From NCBI GenBank assembly GCA_009746045.1, contig RPFO01000065.1, forward strand, positions 4,714,107 through 4,774,106: a DNA stretch of 60,000 nt, given 5' to 3'. Every line of letters begins with the position of its first letter. Within the stretch, counting starts at the first letter, position 1. Source of the DNA: Mesostigma viride (Eukaryota; Streptophyta; Mesostigmatophyceae; Mesostigmatales; Mesostigmataceae). Shown here piece after piece: positions 1 through 10,738 of the stretch. The notes beneath the pieces are model-generated. The model saw only the letters and a list, made by a program, of their open reading frames with translations, was not told the origin of the DNA and made no database searches. Both the position numbers and the translations under genes were made by a program.

Positions 1-276
1 CCTGGTGGGTTTTGGCGCGAAACTGGGATAGGTACTGAGCGCGCCAAGCCCCCGGGGTCGACAGGGGCCGACCGTACCTGGAAAATATGAGGCGAGGAAA
101 AGTACCTACTACAGCAAGAACGTTGCAATGTAATCGAGCATTTTGTCGAGTGACGGCTATGGGGTCGTTCCAGTTCTGATAGAGAGGGGTCCAGGTCATG
201 ATAGTACATGTGCATCACATCAAGCAAAAGACGCTCGAGGCAAAGGCGCCAAATCCGAGGACCTGTCACAGTACCG
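1..276 (-). pseudogene. Continuation of Copia-1 RT, frame-broken
   Basis: Minus-strand translation in shifted frames still gives fragments like GPRIWRLCLERLLLDV and DPSLSELE. These align with the SSPIIWRLTLQEAL and DPCLLL stretch of the intact Copia-3 RT. Signal fades below position about 130. Nothing else is recognisable at the left edge. Confidence 0.5.
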
Positions 277-942
277 TCAACACCCTTCAAGAGACGGAGA
301 AACTTCTTGCCCATGCATGATAGGCTGCCACAAGGGAGGACAGCGCACATACAAGCGGGTCGTGCCAGCCCACACATTCTCAGCGAGCTTGGGATCACCA
401 TTCAAAAAAGCTTTGCTGAAATCCATGAGGGCTGACTCATACGGAAGTCCCTTGTTGAGCTGGCCTAGGTAGAAGGACAGGACCATGCGCCAATTATCCT
501 TGATCAACCCAGGTGCTGAGATGGCATTGTCCGGAAGATCACTAGTACCTGAAAATTCTAGGACCACCGGGCGAACAAAAGGCGCCCTAGTTGTTGTGTC
601 AGGCACCAACTTACGCTCCAAAGTCCACTTGTGGCGCAAAAGGCGAGCACCACTGGGCACTTCATCAACCGGTTCAACAGCACGGTATGCAAGCCACCTT
701 TCACCTGACGCAATAATGGCCTTAGTCCACCCATCTAGCCCCTCCTCCGTTTGACACTCCACGTCAGCATCAAGGTAAGAGATAGGGCTTTGGGTGGCAA
801 CATCATGACGTCCAATGCCGAGACTAGCCAAGCTAGGACGTTTAGGAAGCAACAACTGAGTTACCAACGGCACATCACTCTCACGGGGATAGTTCACGTT
901 CCGAATGTTGCCTATGACAGCAACAAGTTGGCAGTCGGACAT
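277..942 (-). pseudogene. Copia-1 reverse transcriptase, N-terminal part
   Basis: Residues such as PVVLEFSGTSDLP, DNWRMVLSFYLGQLNKGL and ALMDFSKAFLNGDP match the region up to the first catalytic aspartate (LMDF) of the RT encoded by Copia-3 (LLDFKRAFLKSD). The frame then runs through VRCPPLWQPIMHG and is lost at about position 277. Preceding codons encode the linker between the protease-like domain and RT. It is an inactive remnant because the catalytic HGDD region is not in frame. Confidence 0.75.
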
Positions 943-967
943 GACAGCATAGTCCTCAAGAGGCAGA

Positions 968-2260
968 TCAGCATGCCCCTCCCGGCCGTCGCAAGCAGGT
1001 GGAGTTTACCCAGACATCCTCCCGTACAAGGAAGTTCTGACCAAGGATTGGTGGACCACTATACCCTTCCACCACGCAAAACTCAACTAGCACCCCCATC
1101 ACATTGACATCAATGACACCAAGGACAGGGAACTTCGTTGAGCCAGCAAAATCAGTCACACACTCCCAGTGCACTGATGAGGGTCTCACAGGATTGTAGT
1201 GCAGGGATGAGACAATGGAGGTTCTCGCCTGCGTATCTACCAACATCCTCATACCATGCTGATCACCCAGGGTACCAAATGCGGATACCATTGCTGCCTT
1301 GACGGGATTTTGCAAAGCGTCTGTAGGAGGTTTACGCATCAACCTTTCTACAGCAAGGGTGAGAAAGCCCTTACGGCTTGGGCGCTCAAGACACGAAGTG
1401 CCCTGAGTACTATCCCTACCAACGCAGGGATCCTCCCGACCAACGCCAGAAGGGGGGAGGTCAGGCAAGCTGTCGCGCAAGCTCTCTGCCTGTTCTACCC
1501 CTAGGGTGTGTAAGTGGTGTGCTACCACAGCAACATCATCATCATAGTCCCCACTCTGCAACTCCAACTCAGCTTCCCCACTAGGCGCGCTAGTACTACT
1601 GTCCCCTGCATTGCCACATACAGGAGCCGAAGAGGAAGGAGGAGTCACAGTGCTAGAGAGCCTGCTAGGGTCGGAGTACAACTCCAACACTCTAGACCAA
1701 GCCTCCACATCACGCATGTAGGGCTTCACCCTATTCCAAGCCATAGTGACCTCAGTGCCCTCATAGTCCACCACGCATTTACGCATAGCAGCATCACAAG
1801 AAATGACCTTGGCTGGACCAAGCCACCTGCCACGCTTACCCAGGGCACCTTCCTTGTGCAGCCAAACATCATGCCCCACACTGGGCTCATAAGCCCCACG
1901 TCGCCTATCCAACTGGACAAGGCGTTGAAAACGGGATGCTAGGTGGTCTTTGTACACATCCACCACCACATCGTGATATTGGCCAAACTGCAAACCCTCG
2001 GCAGTCACCAACACCCCATCCTGTGTCGACATCAGCACACGGTTGTTCAAACTTCGACACACGGCAAGTGCCCACAAGAGCCGACTAGAGAATTCACTGT
2101 GTGGCATGTGGTCCCCACGTCGGGTAGCAAGCAGCTTAAACTCCTGTACCGCTCTCTCCGCTATCCCTTGTGACTCGTGGTCCTCACGCCCCACTGTTCC
2201 CACAAACTCATATCCAGGTTCCTTGGCAGCCCACTTGAATTGCTGATCAAACTGCATCAT
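968..2260 (-). pseudogene. Copia-1 integrase core/C-terminus followed by retropepsin-like domain
   Basis: Begins MMQFDQQF (second integrase aspartate) and contains the third acidic residue in GIAERAVQEF. A C-terminal integrase region with GKRGRWLGPAKV follows. After a Ser/Pro/Asp-rich linker comes an aspartic-protease-like segment with VDTQARTSIVSS (position of the usual DTGA/DSGA) and PPILGQNFL (the ILG flank of the retropepsin fold). In canonical Copia elements the protease precedes the integrase. Here both lie in one uninterrupted frame in the order INT-PR, so the order cannot be an assembly artefact of joined pieces. The G of DTGA is replaced by Q. Confidence 0.75.
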
Positions 2261-2853
2261 CCTGTAACCATGCTAAACATGGAGTCCAACAGGTCTATCC
2301 CCTCAAGGAGGTCCCCAACATGCTGTGACTTGAGTGGGACAACTGAAACAAAATGGGAAAATCTGTCTATTCCCAGCAAGTAGACAGCCTGGTCCTGGAA
2401 CAAAATGTCACACACCAAGTGACCACGCTCAAGGGGTGGATGTTTGACATGCCTACGTGCACGCTTAGGCGCAGTGGACTGACACTGGTGACAACCACTG
2501 TACATGGACTGCACCGTGCTAGCCAACTTAGTCCCCGGTGCCAATGCCCGTGCAAAACGGATAGCGTGGGTCCCATGGCCTAACACATGATGCAAGCGTG
2601 CAGCAACAGCAGTCAAGGAAAGGACTTCACCTGGTGTGGCCAGTGACCCCCCATCGTCACGGTCGACGTGCATGAGTCCAGCTTGCATAGTACCAGCATT
2701 ACTGGTCGTTGGGGGTTCATGGTCCCGCGTCGCCGCAGGCGTAACAATGTCTGTGCACAAGCCGCTACGCAACACAGCAGCAATGCACGCAGCAGAATTG
2801 TTGTCTACACAACTACCCAGCTCATTACATGCAGCTAGATCAGTGGTAAACAC
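2257..2853 (-). pseudogene. Copia-1 integrase, N-terminal zinc domain and start of core
   Basis: This open stretch encodes an HHCC-like segment (LHHVLGHGTH followed by CHQC) and then the first catalytic-core strand with an aspartate (VCDILFQD). Integrase joins the cDNA to genomic DNA. The frame ends at a stop just before the second catalytic aspartate, and the rest of the core continues in the next segment (968-2260). The enzyme is therefore broken here unless a frameshift is used. The N-terminal 90 residues are low in recognisable motifs. Confidence 0.75.
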
Positions 2854-2876
2854 ATCATCGTCCCAACATGGGCTAT

Positions 2877-4289
2877 CTAGTTTGCTGCAGAGGGAGCAGG
2901 GACAGGCACATGAGTGTTAGCAGGTGTGGCCTGGGTGTTCCCCTGCCTCTGCCATTTGTTCCACTTGGCCTTCTTGGGCCGCATGTTGCCAGCCGGCTTG
3001 GGCGGGCGCTTCTTGCCCTGCGGACCGCGTGTGTGCTTGCAGTCCTTGGCGAAGTGCCCTGGCTGGTGGCAGGCGCCACACAGCCGCACATTCGGACCAG
3101 CCTTCGTGTTGGCTGGGCAATCCGACCACACATGCCCGGTGCCCTGGCATCGGCCACACTTCTCTTCACCTGCACCATGAATTCTTGCAATGGGCGCTGC
3201 AGCAGAGGAAAGAGGGTCAGAAATGCCCGCTGCCACCAATGCCTTGGCGGCAGCCGGCACAGCAACAGAATTGCGAATAATCTGGAAAGCCTCTGCCCTA
3301 TTTGCTAGCTTGTCGACAGTCAGTGTTCCCGACATGCCCTGGAGGGCGGACTCAGACAGGCTACCAGACATGATGCCCTTTGCCAGAAACATTACCACCG
3401 AGAAGGCGTCACCTGGCGAGCATGACGACAACGCCAGTTTCTGCTCGTAGTCGAGCGTTGCCTGGCTGATGTCTACCTTCCGATTCAGATCAAACTTTAG
3501 AATACTTACTGCATCTGCGACGAGGCGCATTAGCCCCGTCTTCAGGAGATTCTTCTCAAGGCTAGCCATGAATTCTTCCCAGCTCCGGTCCTCCTTGTAG
3601 GCTATCTCGATCAGGTCGGATACGACCTTGTAACCCTCGGTGGCCAGCCGATTGCGCCTCAGCAATTCGATAGGCTTGGCTACCATGTCTTGGACATCAC
3701 TGTGCCACTTGCGCAGCCTGTTCAAAATAAACTGTACTTTCACCTTCTCTGATGGCTCAGGAGCCGCTGGAATCGGCGCAGGAATTCGCTCCTCGATCAC
3801 CTTTTGCTCCTTCATCCAGAGGATGCGAGCAGCACGGTCTAGGCTTGCAGTGCGCAGCCCAGCCTCGTTGGTTATTCTCGCCTGTGATCCACTTGGCAGC
3901 TCCGCTGCACGGGCAGCTGCATGTGCAGTTTCCTCCGCCGCAGTGTCCACCACTGCGTGGCTGTCCTGCTTGGCAAATTCTTCGTTCAGATTCCTCTGAA
4001 TCTCGCTCGCGGTGGGCTTGCGGAGTGTGCCCACGCCCTTCGAGCCCAGGGCTCCGAGATTTGGCAGCTTGATTTTGTGTTTGATTTTGGACGACGGCGT
4101 TGTCAGGCCCGTCCGGAACATTTTTGAAAATGTTCTTTCTTGAGTACAAGTTGCAATAATGTGTTTTGGATACCAACGCTCTTCGTCGAGAGGCAAGTGC
4201 TTTGGTGCTACGCATGCAGAGGAACACGCAGGCGGCTCCTCGTCCGCCGTCACGTTGCATTTATTTCTCATTAACTTATCATCGTGCAT
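2877..4289 (-). CDS. Gag-like nucleocapsid protein of Copia-1
   Basis: A 470-codon open frame. Two CCHC zinc knuckles lie near the C-terminus (about residues 378-392, CGRCQGTGHVWSDC, and 404-417, CGACHQPGHFAKDC), followed by a Lys/Pro/Asn-rich basic tail. This is the layout of a retrotransposon Gag, which packages element RNA into cytoplasmic particles. Upstream is an Ala/Glu-rich region likely to be helical. The first methionine is used here; a later one at about residue 58 (MFRTGL) would equally fit a capsid start. Integrase-coding sequence follows directly in another frame, so gag and pol are not one continuous frame. Confidence 0.8.
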   Translation of the reverse strand: MHDDKLMRNKCNVTADEEPPACSSACVAPKHLPLDEERWYPKHIIATCTQERTFSKMFRTGLTTPSSKIKHKIKLPNLGALGSKGVGTLRKPTASEIQRNLNEEFAKQDSHAVVDTAAEETAHAAARAAELPSGSQARITNEAGLRTASLDRAARILWMKEQKVIEERIPAPIPAAPEPSEKVKVQFILNRLRKWHSDVQDMVAKPIELLRRNRLATEGYKVVSDLIEIAYKEDRSWEEFMASLEKNLLKTGLMRLVADAVSILKFDLNRKVDISQATLDYEQKLALSSCSPGDAFSVVMFLAKGIMSGSLSESALQGMSGTLTVDKLANRAEAFQIIRNSVAVPAAAKALVAAGISDPLSSAAAPIARIHGAGEEKCGRCQGTGHVWSDCPANTKAGPNVRLCGACHQPGHFAKDCKHTRGPQGKKRPPKPAGNMRPKKAKWNKWQRQGNTQATPANTHVPVPAPSAAN

Positions 4290-4437
4290 TGGACTTGCTT
4301 AACATAGTCCGAGATTCCTCGGCGCGACGCTAGATGCCGTTCACAAGATTCCGACGCAGCAAAGATGCTGACGGCGCGGCGTCCACACTAGGATTTATGG
4401 TACTGAGTAGAACTACACAGTACAACTGAGCCAAGGG

Positions 4438-5231
4438 CCGCGCCACCGAAACGTCGATAAGCAGATGCCGGCCACCCCCCTCAAAGTCCAGCACCACGAT
4501 GTCAGGCCGGTGGTTGGGGGAATAGAAGGCAGCGCCATCCGCATCCTCGGACCGGATGTTCGCGTGGGGGAAAACCGACCGAATCATGGCGAGCACCACC
4601 GTCAGGAGGACAGTGTGCAAATACAAATACCAATTCTGATTCTGTTGGCCCCCCATGCAGGCAAGGTAGGGAGTCCCCGTGGGATCCAGCGGCTGCCCAC
4701 AGCTACCGCAAGGCCGCCCGGCCGGAACAAGAGGCTGCGGGGCAAATAGCTGGTGCCGGAGCGCCACCGAGTAGTGGCTGGGAGCCAAGGCGAATGGGGG
4801 GGCCATGGGAAGAGCACGAAGGTACGCCGAGCCCACACTCCGCAAGGAAAGCGAGAACAGCCACGCACGTCCCTGGGCGTTGAGGTCCGCGAAAAGAGCC
4901 ATCCAATCAGCTGTGTGCAGAATACCCGCGTAGGTTTTCTGGTGTTTATCGATGACGCGAGCAGGGAATGCGGCGGGAGATTGAACGGAGGCGACCGAGG
5001 GAGTGCCGCGAGGGAGGACGTGGCGCCGTACCGCCTGAGCGGCACGCACGGGAGAACAGGCCTGCTGGATCTCAGCATAGGCCTCCTGGATGGCGGTGAC
5101 GAAGGGCAAAGGGCTGCTGGGGTCCAGGAGGTCAGGCGCTGCCGTTGCCAAAAGGGGCAGGAGCCGGCAGCTTTCCGCCCACGACTGAGCGACGGAGCCC
5201 AAAAATGCTGCTGGGGCCAGCCGGGCGGCAT
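4438..5231 (-). pseudogene. LINE (non-LTR retrotransposon) ORF2 C-terminal fragment A
   Basis: The minus-strand open frame encodes the region downstream of a LINE reverse transcriptase: SLRSVGSAYLRALP, a CGSCGQPLDPTG zinc-ribbon-like motif, then RPDIVVLDFEGGG and LLIDVSVARPLA. The PD...D...DVSV layout resembles a PD-(D/E)XK endonuclease-like C-terminal domain known in some algal and protist non-LTR elements; that assignment is by motif only. Sequence homology to fragment B (5244-5896) stops abruptly at 4438, and 4290-4437 shows no recognisable content. No RT core is present, so this is a relic. Confidence 0.7.
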
Positions 5232-5243
5232 ATTAATATATAT

Positions 5244-5896
5244 TAAAAATATAATTACTTACAGCAGAGTGAAATCACTCAAACCAAAGCAAACGCCCAG
5301 CTATAAACCTATATACAGAGCCATGTCAAAGCTCTATACTACGATAAGACCAATGGAAACGCCTAACGGGAGGAACCTAATAGCCCTGCTGCACCGCAAA
5401 ATCAGCCCGCGTACGGCGGAGCATGATGTCCGCCATGGCCCGAGTCAGCGCCACCGACAAGCGCTGACGCCAATATGACGTCCAGGTCCGCGCCGACCAT
5501 GGGGCCCGCTGGCCCTCCAGGTCCAGCCGGTCCTCCCGGAGCCGGCAACACTCCTTGAAGAAGGCGGAGGTCAGGGGCCCCATGGCCCCAAACTCCTCCA
5601 GGACAAAGGGCACCACACGATGGTGCCCGACGTCGCCGTAGGCCAGGAGCTTGGCCCGCTCCGCCCGGTCCGCCGTGTAACCTGCCGTGAGGGAGGCCCC
5701 AGCCACGTGGCTAAGAGCCAAGGGCCGCGCCACCGAAACGTCAATAAGCAGATGCCGGCCACCCCCCTCAAAGTCCAGCACCACGATGTCAGGCCGGTGG
5801 TTGGGGGAATAGAAGGCAGCGCCATCCGCATCCTCGGACCGGATGTTCGCGTGGGGGAAAACCGACCGAATCATGGCGAGCACCACCGTCAGGAGG
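5244..5896 (-). mobile_element. 5'-truncated LINE insertion (fragment B) with 12-bp TSD
   Basis: The minus strand encodes the last about 170 residues of the same LINE protein as fragment A: NHRPDIVVLDFEGGG, DVSVARPLALSHVAGASL, VVPFVLEEFGAMGPLTSAF, ending near 5377. A short 3' UTR follows, with an A/T-rich end at 5244. Flanks are a perfect 12-bp TSD, ATTAATATATAT, at 5232-5243 and 5897-5908. Truncation at the 5' side and a long TSD are hallmarks of target-primed reverse transcription. The 3' tail also occurs alone at 21156 and 37992. Confidence 0.85.
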
Positions 5897-5908
5897 ATTA
5901 ATATATAT

Positions 5909-6640
5909 GCATAACTCCGTTGGGAGTATATGTAGCACATAGCCCTGAGAAGGGGCATATTTTTTTAAATACACTCTTGGCTACTTCAGGACTGCAGGTG
6001 GGGGAATGTAATTAAAGTTACTGCCACCTACTCTAGGTGCACCAATTAATATCAAATAATTAATTAGACTCGTGTTCCCGTACGTTGGGGAGTCACGGAG
6101 CATTAACCCCGATGGATGGATGGATGGATGGATGGATGGATGGATGGATGGATGGATGGATGGATGGATGGATGGATGGATGGATGGATGGATGGATGGA
6201 TGGATGGATGGATGGATGGATGGATGGATGGATGGATGGATGGATGGATGGATGGATGGATGGGTGCAAACAGTCCTACCGGTCTAATCCATCTATACAA
6301 CAGCTATCTACATTAAACATCTATCAACAACAACTCTACCCTAGGGGACCTGTCTGCATGGCGTGCTTCCCGTATAGGTGCACCAAGGGCACCTGCACCA
6401 CCGTGATCTATCAGAGCCCAGCCCAACTAAGGGGGGCCCAGGTCATGAAGGTGGAAGATTAGCATGGCTATACAAAAGGTATACGGGGCATGGCTTCTCA
6501 GCAGAGTCTGAGTAGCTCTCTGCGTAGTCACAGCATATAACTAAATGATAAAGCTAGGCATCATCTGGTGTGTGGCGCGTCATGGGCACACATGTACATG
6601 ACTAATTAATGTTCATGAGTCAGCTGGTATAGTGCCTGTA
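5909..6640. repeat. Dispersed repeat R1, copy a
   Basis: From GCATAACTCCG onward this is similar, with divergence, to 26341-26880 and in part to 22985-23195. Shared phrases include ACATAGCCCTGAGAA, a region reading CACCTGCTCT/CACCTACTCT and AGAGTAGCTC. In both main copies gene X lies just to the right (its 3' side), so R1 is probably the 3' flank or terminal part of a repeated unit containing gene X. No coding potential is seen. Confidence 0.6.
6111..6263. repeat. (GATG)n microsatellite, about 38 units
   Basis: An uninterrupted tetranucleotide array inside repeat R1. It creates long spurious open frames of WMDG and PSIH repeats on both strands, which are not genes. Confidence 0.98.
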
Positions 6641-6816
6641 CATCATTACAATTCGTTCAAGTGGCCCGCCGGAGCGGCTGTACAATTTTTCCCAGTGAGC
6701 GCGCTGCCAAGTGTACTTGTGGGCAAATTTTTAGGTGCCCCGTCACTTCGAGGTACTAAAAATTAGGCTACGGTACGAATTCAGCGAATTTCAGCGAATT
6801 TTCAGTCGAACCAAAG

Positions 6817-7007
6817 GAAGTGACGGCAACTACCAAAAAGGTTCCGTTACGAATTTTCAGCCCAACACTCGCGCAAAATGAAGTGACGGCAACTACCAAA
6901 AAGTTTCCGTTACGAATTTTCACTCCCACACGTTTGCACAAGAGGAAGTGACGGCAACTACCAAAACGTTTCCGTTACGAATTTTCAGTCCCACACTTCG
7001 CGCAAAT
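6817..7007. repeat. Three tandem 63-65 bp repeats in the MITE
   Basis: GAAGTGACGGCAACTACC recurs at 6817, 6880 and 6945, each followed by a TTCCGTTACGAATTTTCA block. Copies differ by a few bases. Confidence 0.9.
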
Positions 7008-7308
7008 TTTAGTAGGGCTGCACGCAAGCTACCTTTCAAAATTTTGCGCTAGTATGGAACGCATTTCATTCGTCTGGAGGAACGCTGCCCGCCAACTACC
7101 CCCGTTCAGAAAGTTCCACCGAAATTTACTTGAGATTTGGAAATCTGAACGTCCGCGCAAATTTTAGTAGGGCTGCACGCAAGCTACCTTTCAAAATTTT
7201 GCGCAAGTATGGAACGCAATTCATTCGTCCGGAGGAATGCTGCTCATCAACTGCCCCCGTTCAGAAAGTTGCGCCGAACTTTACTTGAGATTTGGAAATC
7301 TGAACGTG
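6999..7308. repeat. Two tandem 155-bp repeats in the MITE
   Basis: The block beginning CGCGCAAATTTTAGTAGGG starts at 6999 and again at 7154. Both copies end near a GAAATCTGAACGT motif. Divergence is modest. Confidence 0.9.
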
Positions 7309-7490
7309 CGGTTGGAGTTTCGCGGGGAAACCCAAGTTCCCGAGTAATTCACCAATGACGCGCTTCGAACACTTGCCCGCTAAAACCTAAGCAGCCGCTC
7401 CGGCTGGCCACTTAAACGAAACTTGATGTAGTACGTGTGAATGTACAAGGCCACTGTCTAACTATTCTACACTACTACTGCTGTATTCCC

Positions 7491-8533
7491 CTAAGCTGGG
7501 GCGTCTGGAGTCGCTGGGGCCGCGATGGTCGCGGGGGTCGCGTGCCAGGGCTTGTGGCCGACGTAGATGGCCGCCCCCTTCCAGTACACCGGCTGTCCCG
7601 CCTTGGTCTGCCGGAGCTGGAGGTAGGTCGGCCATAGCTCGGGACCGTCGCCGTTGTTGCTGCGCCACGGGGTCAAGTCGTCGTCCACGGTGAAGGGAGT
7701 ACGTCTTCTCGAGCCGCTTGCGGCGTCTGTGAAACGAAAACTTGTCTGACGGGCTTAAAGATGAGAAGAAGCGGGGGCGCCCCTGCCTTACCCCGCGCGC
7801 GGGGAAGGCGGTGGGCGACAGCAGCTTAATTATCTCACCAGGCTAGAAGGCCCATGGGATCAAGGATTTTGCTCTCAAACGCACGTGCAAGCTTCTCGGA
7901 ATTCTCAACTTCCTAGCTCCATGTCGAAGTTCTTGAGTATGGCGTTAAGGCTGCGCTTGGCGAGCTCGGCCTCCTGAGGAGGCCGAGCTTCTGCTGCTGT
8001 CGCGGAGGTCGAGCTAATTCTGCTGCTGGAGTTGTGCTGCAACGGCGGAGGTGGTGGAGGTGGTGTGCTGCTTAAGCATGTCCGCCCAGGCCTGGGTGGG
8101 AGGAGCATCGCCAGCCGGGCCATGCAGCGAGGGCTGGCTTGGCGGCGATGTCCTTCACCGCCCGGGCGGTGAGGCCTGCGGTATTTTGCAGGACCTCGAT
8201 GGCGATGGCATTGTCCTTGAGGCGCCAGTCGATGTCGTGGAGCTGGGCGGTGATCGATGGCGGCGGAGGAGGGGGTGGTGGCCGTGGAGGAGGCGAGAAG
8301 GGTGGAGGTGGCGGTGGAGACATGGTGGAGAGGAGGGGGAGCTCGGCAGTCAGCGTGCCGCCCATGGCCGCCACATCTGCAGCGATGGGGTCCACGTGCT
8401 GCTCGAGGGCCTCCTGATTAAGGAGTGAGTACGGGTGGAGGATTCGGTGCATGGTGAGGGGCTTGGGGGGCCAGAGCTCCTCGAGGGAGCGTACGTCCAA
8501 GGAGGGAGAAGAGGACGTATTGCTGGAGGTGGG
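7491..8533 (-). pseudogene. Gene X, 3' part (unknown protein), cut by Copia-2
   Basis: I do not recognise this protein. Minus-strand segments give SLEELWPPKPLTMHRI, HVDPIAADVAAMGGTL, a proline run, then QLHDIDWRLKDNAIAIEVLQ (probably coiled coil) and NTAGLTARAVKDIA. A final exon has GPELWPTYLQLRQTKAGQPV and VYWKGAAIYVGHKPWHAT. A GTAAGG donor at 7791-7786 and an acceptor near 7731 suggest an intron; the same donor is conserved in the paralogue at 26.9-27.7 kb. Upstream exons continue at 16065-16430 and 20904-21050 beyond two insertions. The presence of a paralogue and of R1 beside both copies suggests a multicopy gene or an ORF of an unclassified element. Confidence 0.55.
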
Positions 8534-9240
8534 AGTTAACGCCATGCAAGCGCATTGGCGTGATCCTGATTCGGCATATCTCTACGATTCCAGCGGCACC
8601 GGAACGAGTTCATTCCGACAAGTATCAAGAAAGTTATGGTGTTCCGACTTCCCGGTCGCGCGCGAGCGCGAGCCGGCTATTCTTCTAAGTCGTGCGTGAA
8701 TATGTGCCGACGGCATATGGGGTCGACAGTAATTCCTGGGCTGACAGGAATTAGGTGCTGAACCTACGACGGTATTGGATTAATACGTCGTACTCAGGAA
8801 ATAGGAACCTTAACCTGTGGTCTGTTGGTACCGCAGGCTTAGTCCTGGACTATTGGGTGCAGACGCAATAATCACTGTGGACTGTACTCTGTAGTCACTG
8901 TGCCTGTATGGCAGACCTACTGTATAGGATCTGGACGCTGTACAGGTTGTTAATACTGTACCGGGGGTGTTAATACTGAGCAGGCCTACGAGGCTGCTCA
9001 GGCCTAGCAAAGCACAGTGCACAAGTATATAAAGAATAGGCCAGTGCCAACTGGTGAGATCTCTTGCGAGCCCGTCTCACGTGTGTTGCCTTGACTTGGC
9101 AAACTCGTGTCTAAGCACTTGACACGTGCACGAGTGCTGTAAGCCTATATATTTTAACCAAGCTCCATTCCAACCATTCTCATGATGAATCTATCCGCGC
9201 GCATTGGAATCTATCTATCCCTACACATTGCGCTTTAACT
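8534..9240 (+). repeat. Copia-2 5' LTR
   Basis: 707 bp, terminal AGTT..AACT rather than TG..CA. Nearly identical to the 3' LTR after removal of the MITE. A TATATAAAG box lies at 9026-9034. Confidence 0.93.
9026..9034 (+). promoter_or_regulatory. TATA box of Copia-2 LTR
   Basis: TATATAAAG in the last third of the LTR. It is conserved at the same place in the other LTRs of this family (15263, 30713, 39859), so transcription probably starts about 30 bp downstream at the R region. Confidence 0.6.
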
Positions 9241-10738
9241 CAAATTACAACAACGCCGCCGACCTTGCCGCTTGTCGACATGGTCACCCGCAACTCGGAA
9301 AATTGACCAGGAACAACTACTAGAAATCCAGAAATCCAGATTTCCCGAATTCAAGAGTTCCAGAGTTCCAGAGATTCCAGTTTCCAGAGATGCAGACCAG
9401 TGTCCTGAGGGGGCTAATAATATTGTCAAGTGGATCCAGATTTTCCTGTTGAGTTCAGGCTGTCAGAGTGGCACGAGGTCACAGTCTACCTGAGTGTTGC
9501 CAGGGGATACATACATGGCTGAGTGCCAGATTTATATTTGTCTCCCGTTTTGGCAGTTGCTTACATATATGGTTTCTTGTAGCAACCATGCTGCTTTGGG
9601 GAATTATTATGTCCTCAAAAAGAAAGAAAATGTTGGAACAGTGCAGCATGTTGAAAGTTGGCTACCAGATGGAGAAGAAACCAGATTATGTTTGAAGGGT
9701 TGGCACAAGCTTCCTGAAGAAAATTTCCAGTCTACAAGGTCCGGGACTATGGAGCCTGCAGAGGATGCTTCAAGAGCAATCTGAAACCTGCTGAATGCTG
9801 AAGGCCGACTGTGGAGGGTATATACAGATCAGCATCTGCATACGTGAGTTGCTGATGATGGATGTGTGATTCCAGTTAACCCTGTCCCTGGCCTGTGCAT
9901 GTTCAGATTGATTGCTGTATGACAATCAGCATATGGAAGTTGTGATGGTTCCCAGGTGTGTTGCTGTAAAACCATAGGATTTGGTTTCCTCCTAGTTTGG
10001 AGTTGGCTGGCCTGGAAGTTATGATTGATCCCAGATGTGATGCTGTGAAACCATATAGTTTGGTTGTCTCCTCATTATGGAGTTGGCTGGTCTTGGGATG
10101 ATTTACTCTGTCCACGACTGTTTTGCTGTAAAACCGTGGATTTGGTTTCTCCCAGGGTGATATGGAGTTGGCTGGTCTGAGGACATGTTTCAGGGACTGA
10201 AAAACCTTAAGTACTGATGTTTGACCTCGGGGTGTTACACTGTCAGATGTGATATGGATCTGTGCACGAGGTAGCCCAAGGTTGGCTCCACGGTGTGGTG
10301 CCTTATTCAGCCTGGGTGGGGTTTTTCTTCTCAGTGCCTCTATCATCTGATGCTTATGTGTACCCTGCAATGATGGTTGCTTCATGGTTATCAGTATGGT
10401 TGTTCCTGAATGAGTTTCAGCCTGACATGTACAGTTTGTATGTGAGGGTTGATCTGTGCTCTGGATAAGGGCATATGTAGCAGGCTGAAGGACCTACGAG
10501 AGGGGATCTGGACAATCTAGCCTAAGAATAACATTACGTTGTTTGCTGGATTTGCTTCAGATATGTATCCCTTGGTCCTTGCCACTAGAGATGCTAGTGC
10601 TTATCACGACATGTCCCAAGTTGAGAGGCATGTGGGCGTGGTTTGTTAGCTGACACCTGTGGGCCCTATCATTGATGATGCACAGCAGAATGCCTGATGA
10701 GGTGCTAAGGATGAGAAGCCTCGATCGTCATAGCCCAG
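9241..10738 (+). other. Copia-2 interior, decayed, no gag/integrase recognisable
   Basis: The interior starts CAAATTACAAC like that of Copia-3. After that I find no zinc knuckle, integrase or RT motif in any frame. A short stretch at about 10620-10738 (GAGAGGCATGTGGGC, CAGAATGCCTGATGAGG) matches the RT/RNase H connection of Copia-3. The remainder looks like replaced or heavily mutated sequence. Confidence 0.6.
9920..10190. repeat. Three diverged tandem copies, about 85-100 bp
   Basis: A block containing GCTGTAAAACC or GCTGTGAAACC, then TTTGGTT, and ending GGAGTTGGCTGG occurs three times in a row with many differences. Non-coding. Confidence 0.65.

Larger units (their letters stand above)
1..4289 (-). 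mobile_element. Copia-1: decayed Copia-like LTR retrotransposon, no LTR in view
   Basis: Read right to left, the minus strand encodes gag, integrase, a retropepsin-like domain and reverse transcriptase, so this is a Ty1/Copia-type element. It is broken by frame changes near 2870, 2257 and 950 and runs off the left edge of the window inside RT. No 5' LTR is found to the right of gag: LINE-derived sequence begins about 150 bp beyond the gag start. It is clearly diverged from Copia-2 to Copia-5 but shares their domain order. Classification is firm; boundaries are unknown. Confidence 0.85.
6641..7428. mobile_element. MITE-like element with about 36-bp TIRs and TA flanks
   Basis: Imperfect terminal inverted repeats start CATCA and contain AAGTGGCC and GCCGGAGCGGCTG on the left; the inverse GCAGCCGCTCCGG..GGCCACTT lies on the right. 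TA dinucleotides at 6639-6640 and 7429-7430 could be a Tc1/mariner- or pogo-type TSD. The interior is non-coding and made of two tandem repeat sets. Assignment to a superfamily is inference from the TA flanks only. Confidence 0.65.

Noticed and set aside
6072-6316. Long open frames of WMDG or PSIH repeats
   Set aside because: They are translations of the (GATG)n microsatellite in frames free of stops.
8072-8545. Proline-rich protein on either strand
   Set aside because: The polyproline/polyglycine run comes from a GGAGGTGGC-type repeat; only the minus-strand flanking segments conserved in the paralogue are retained as gene X.
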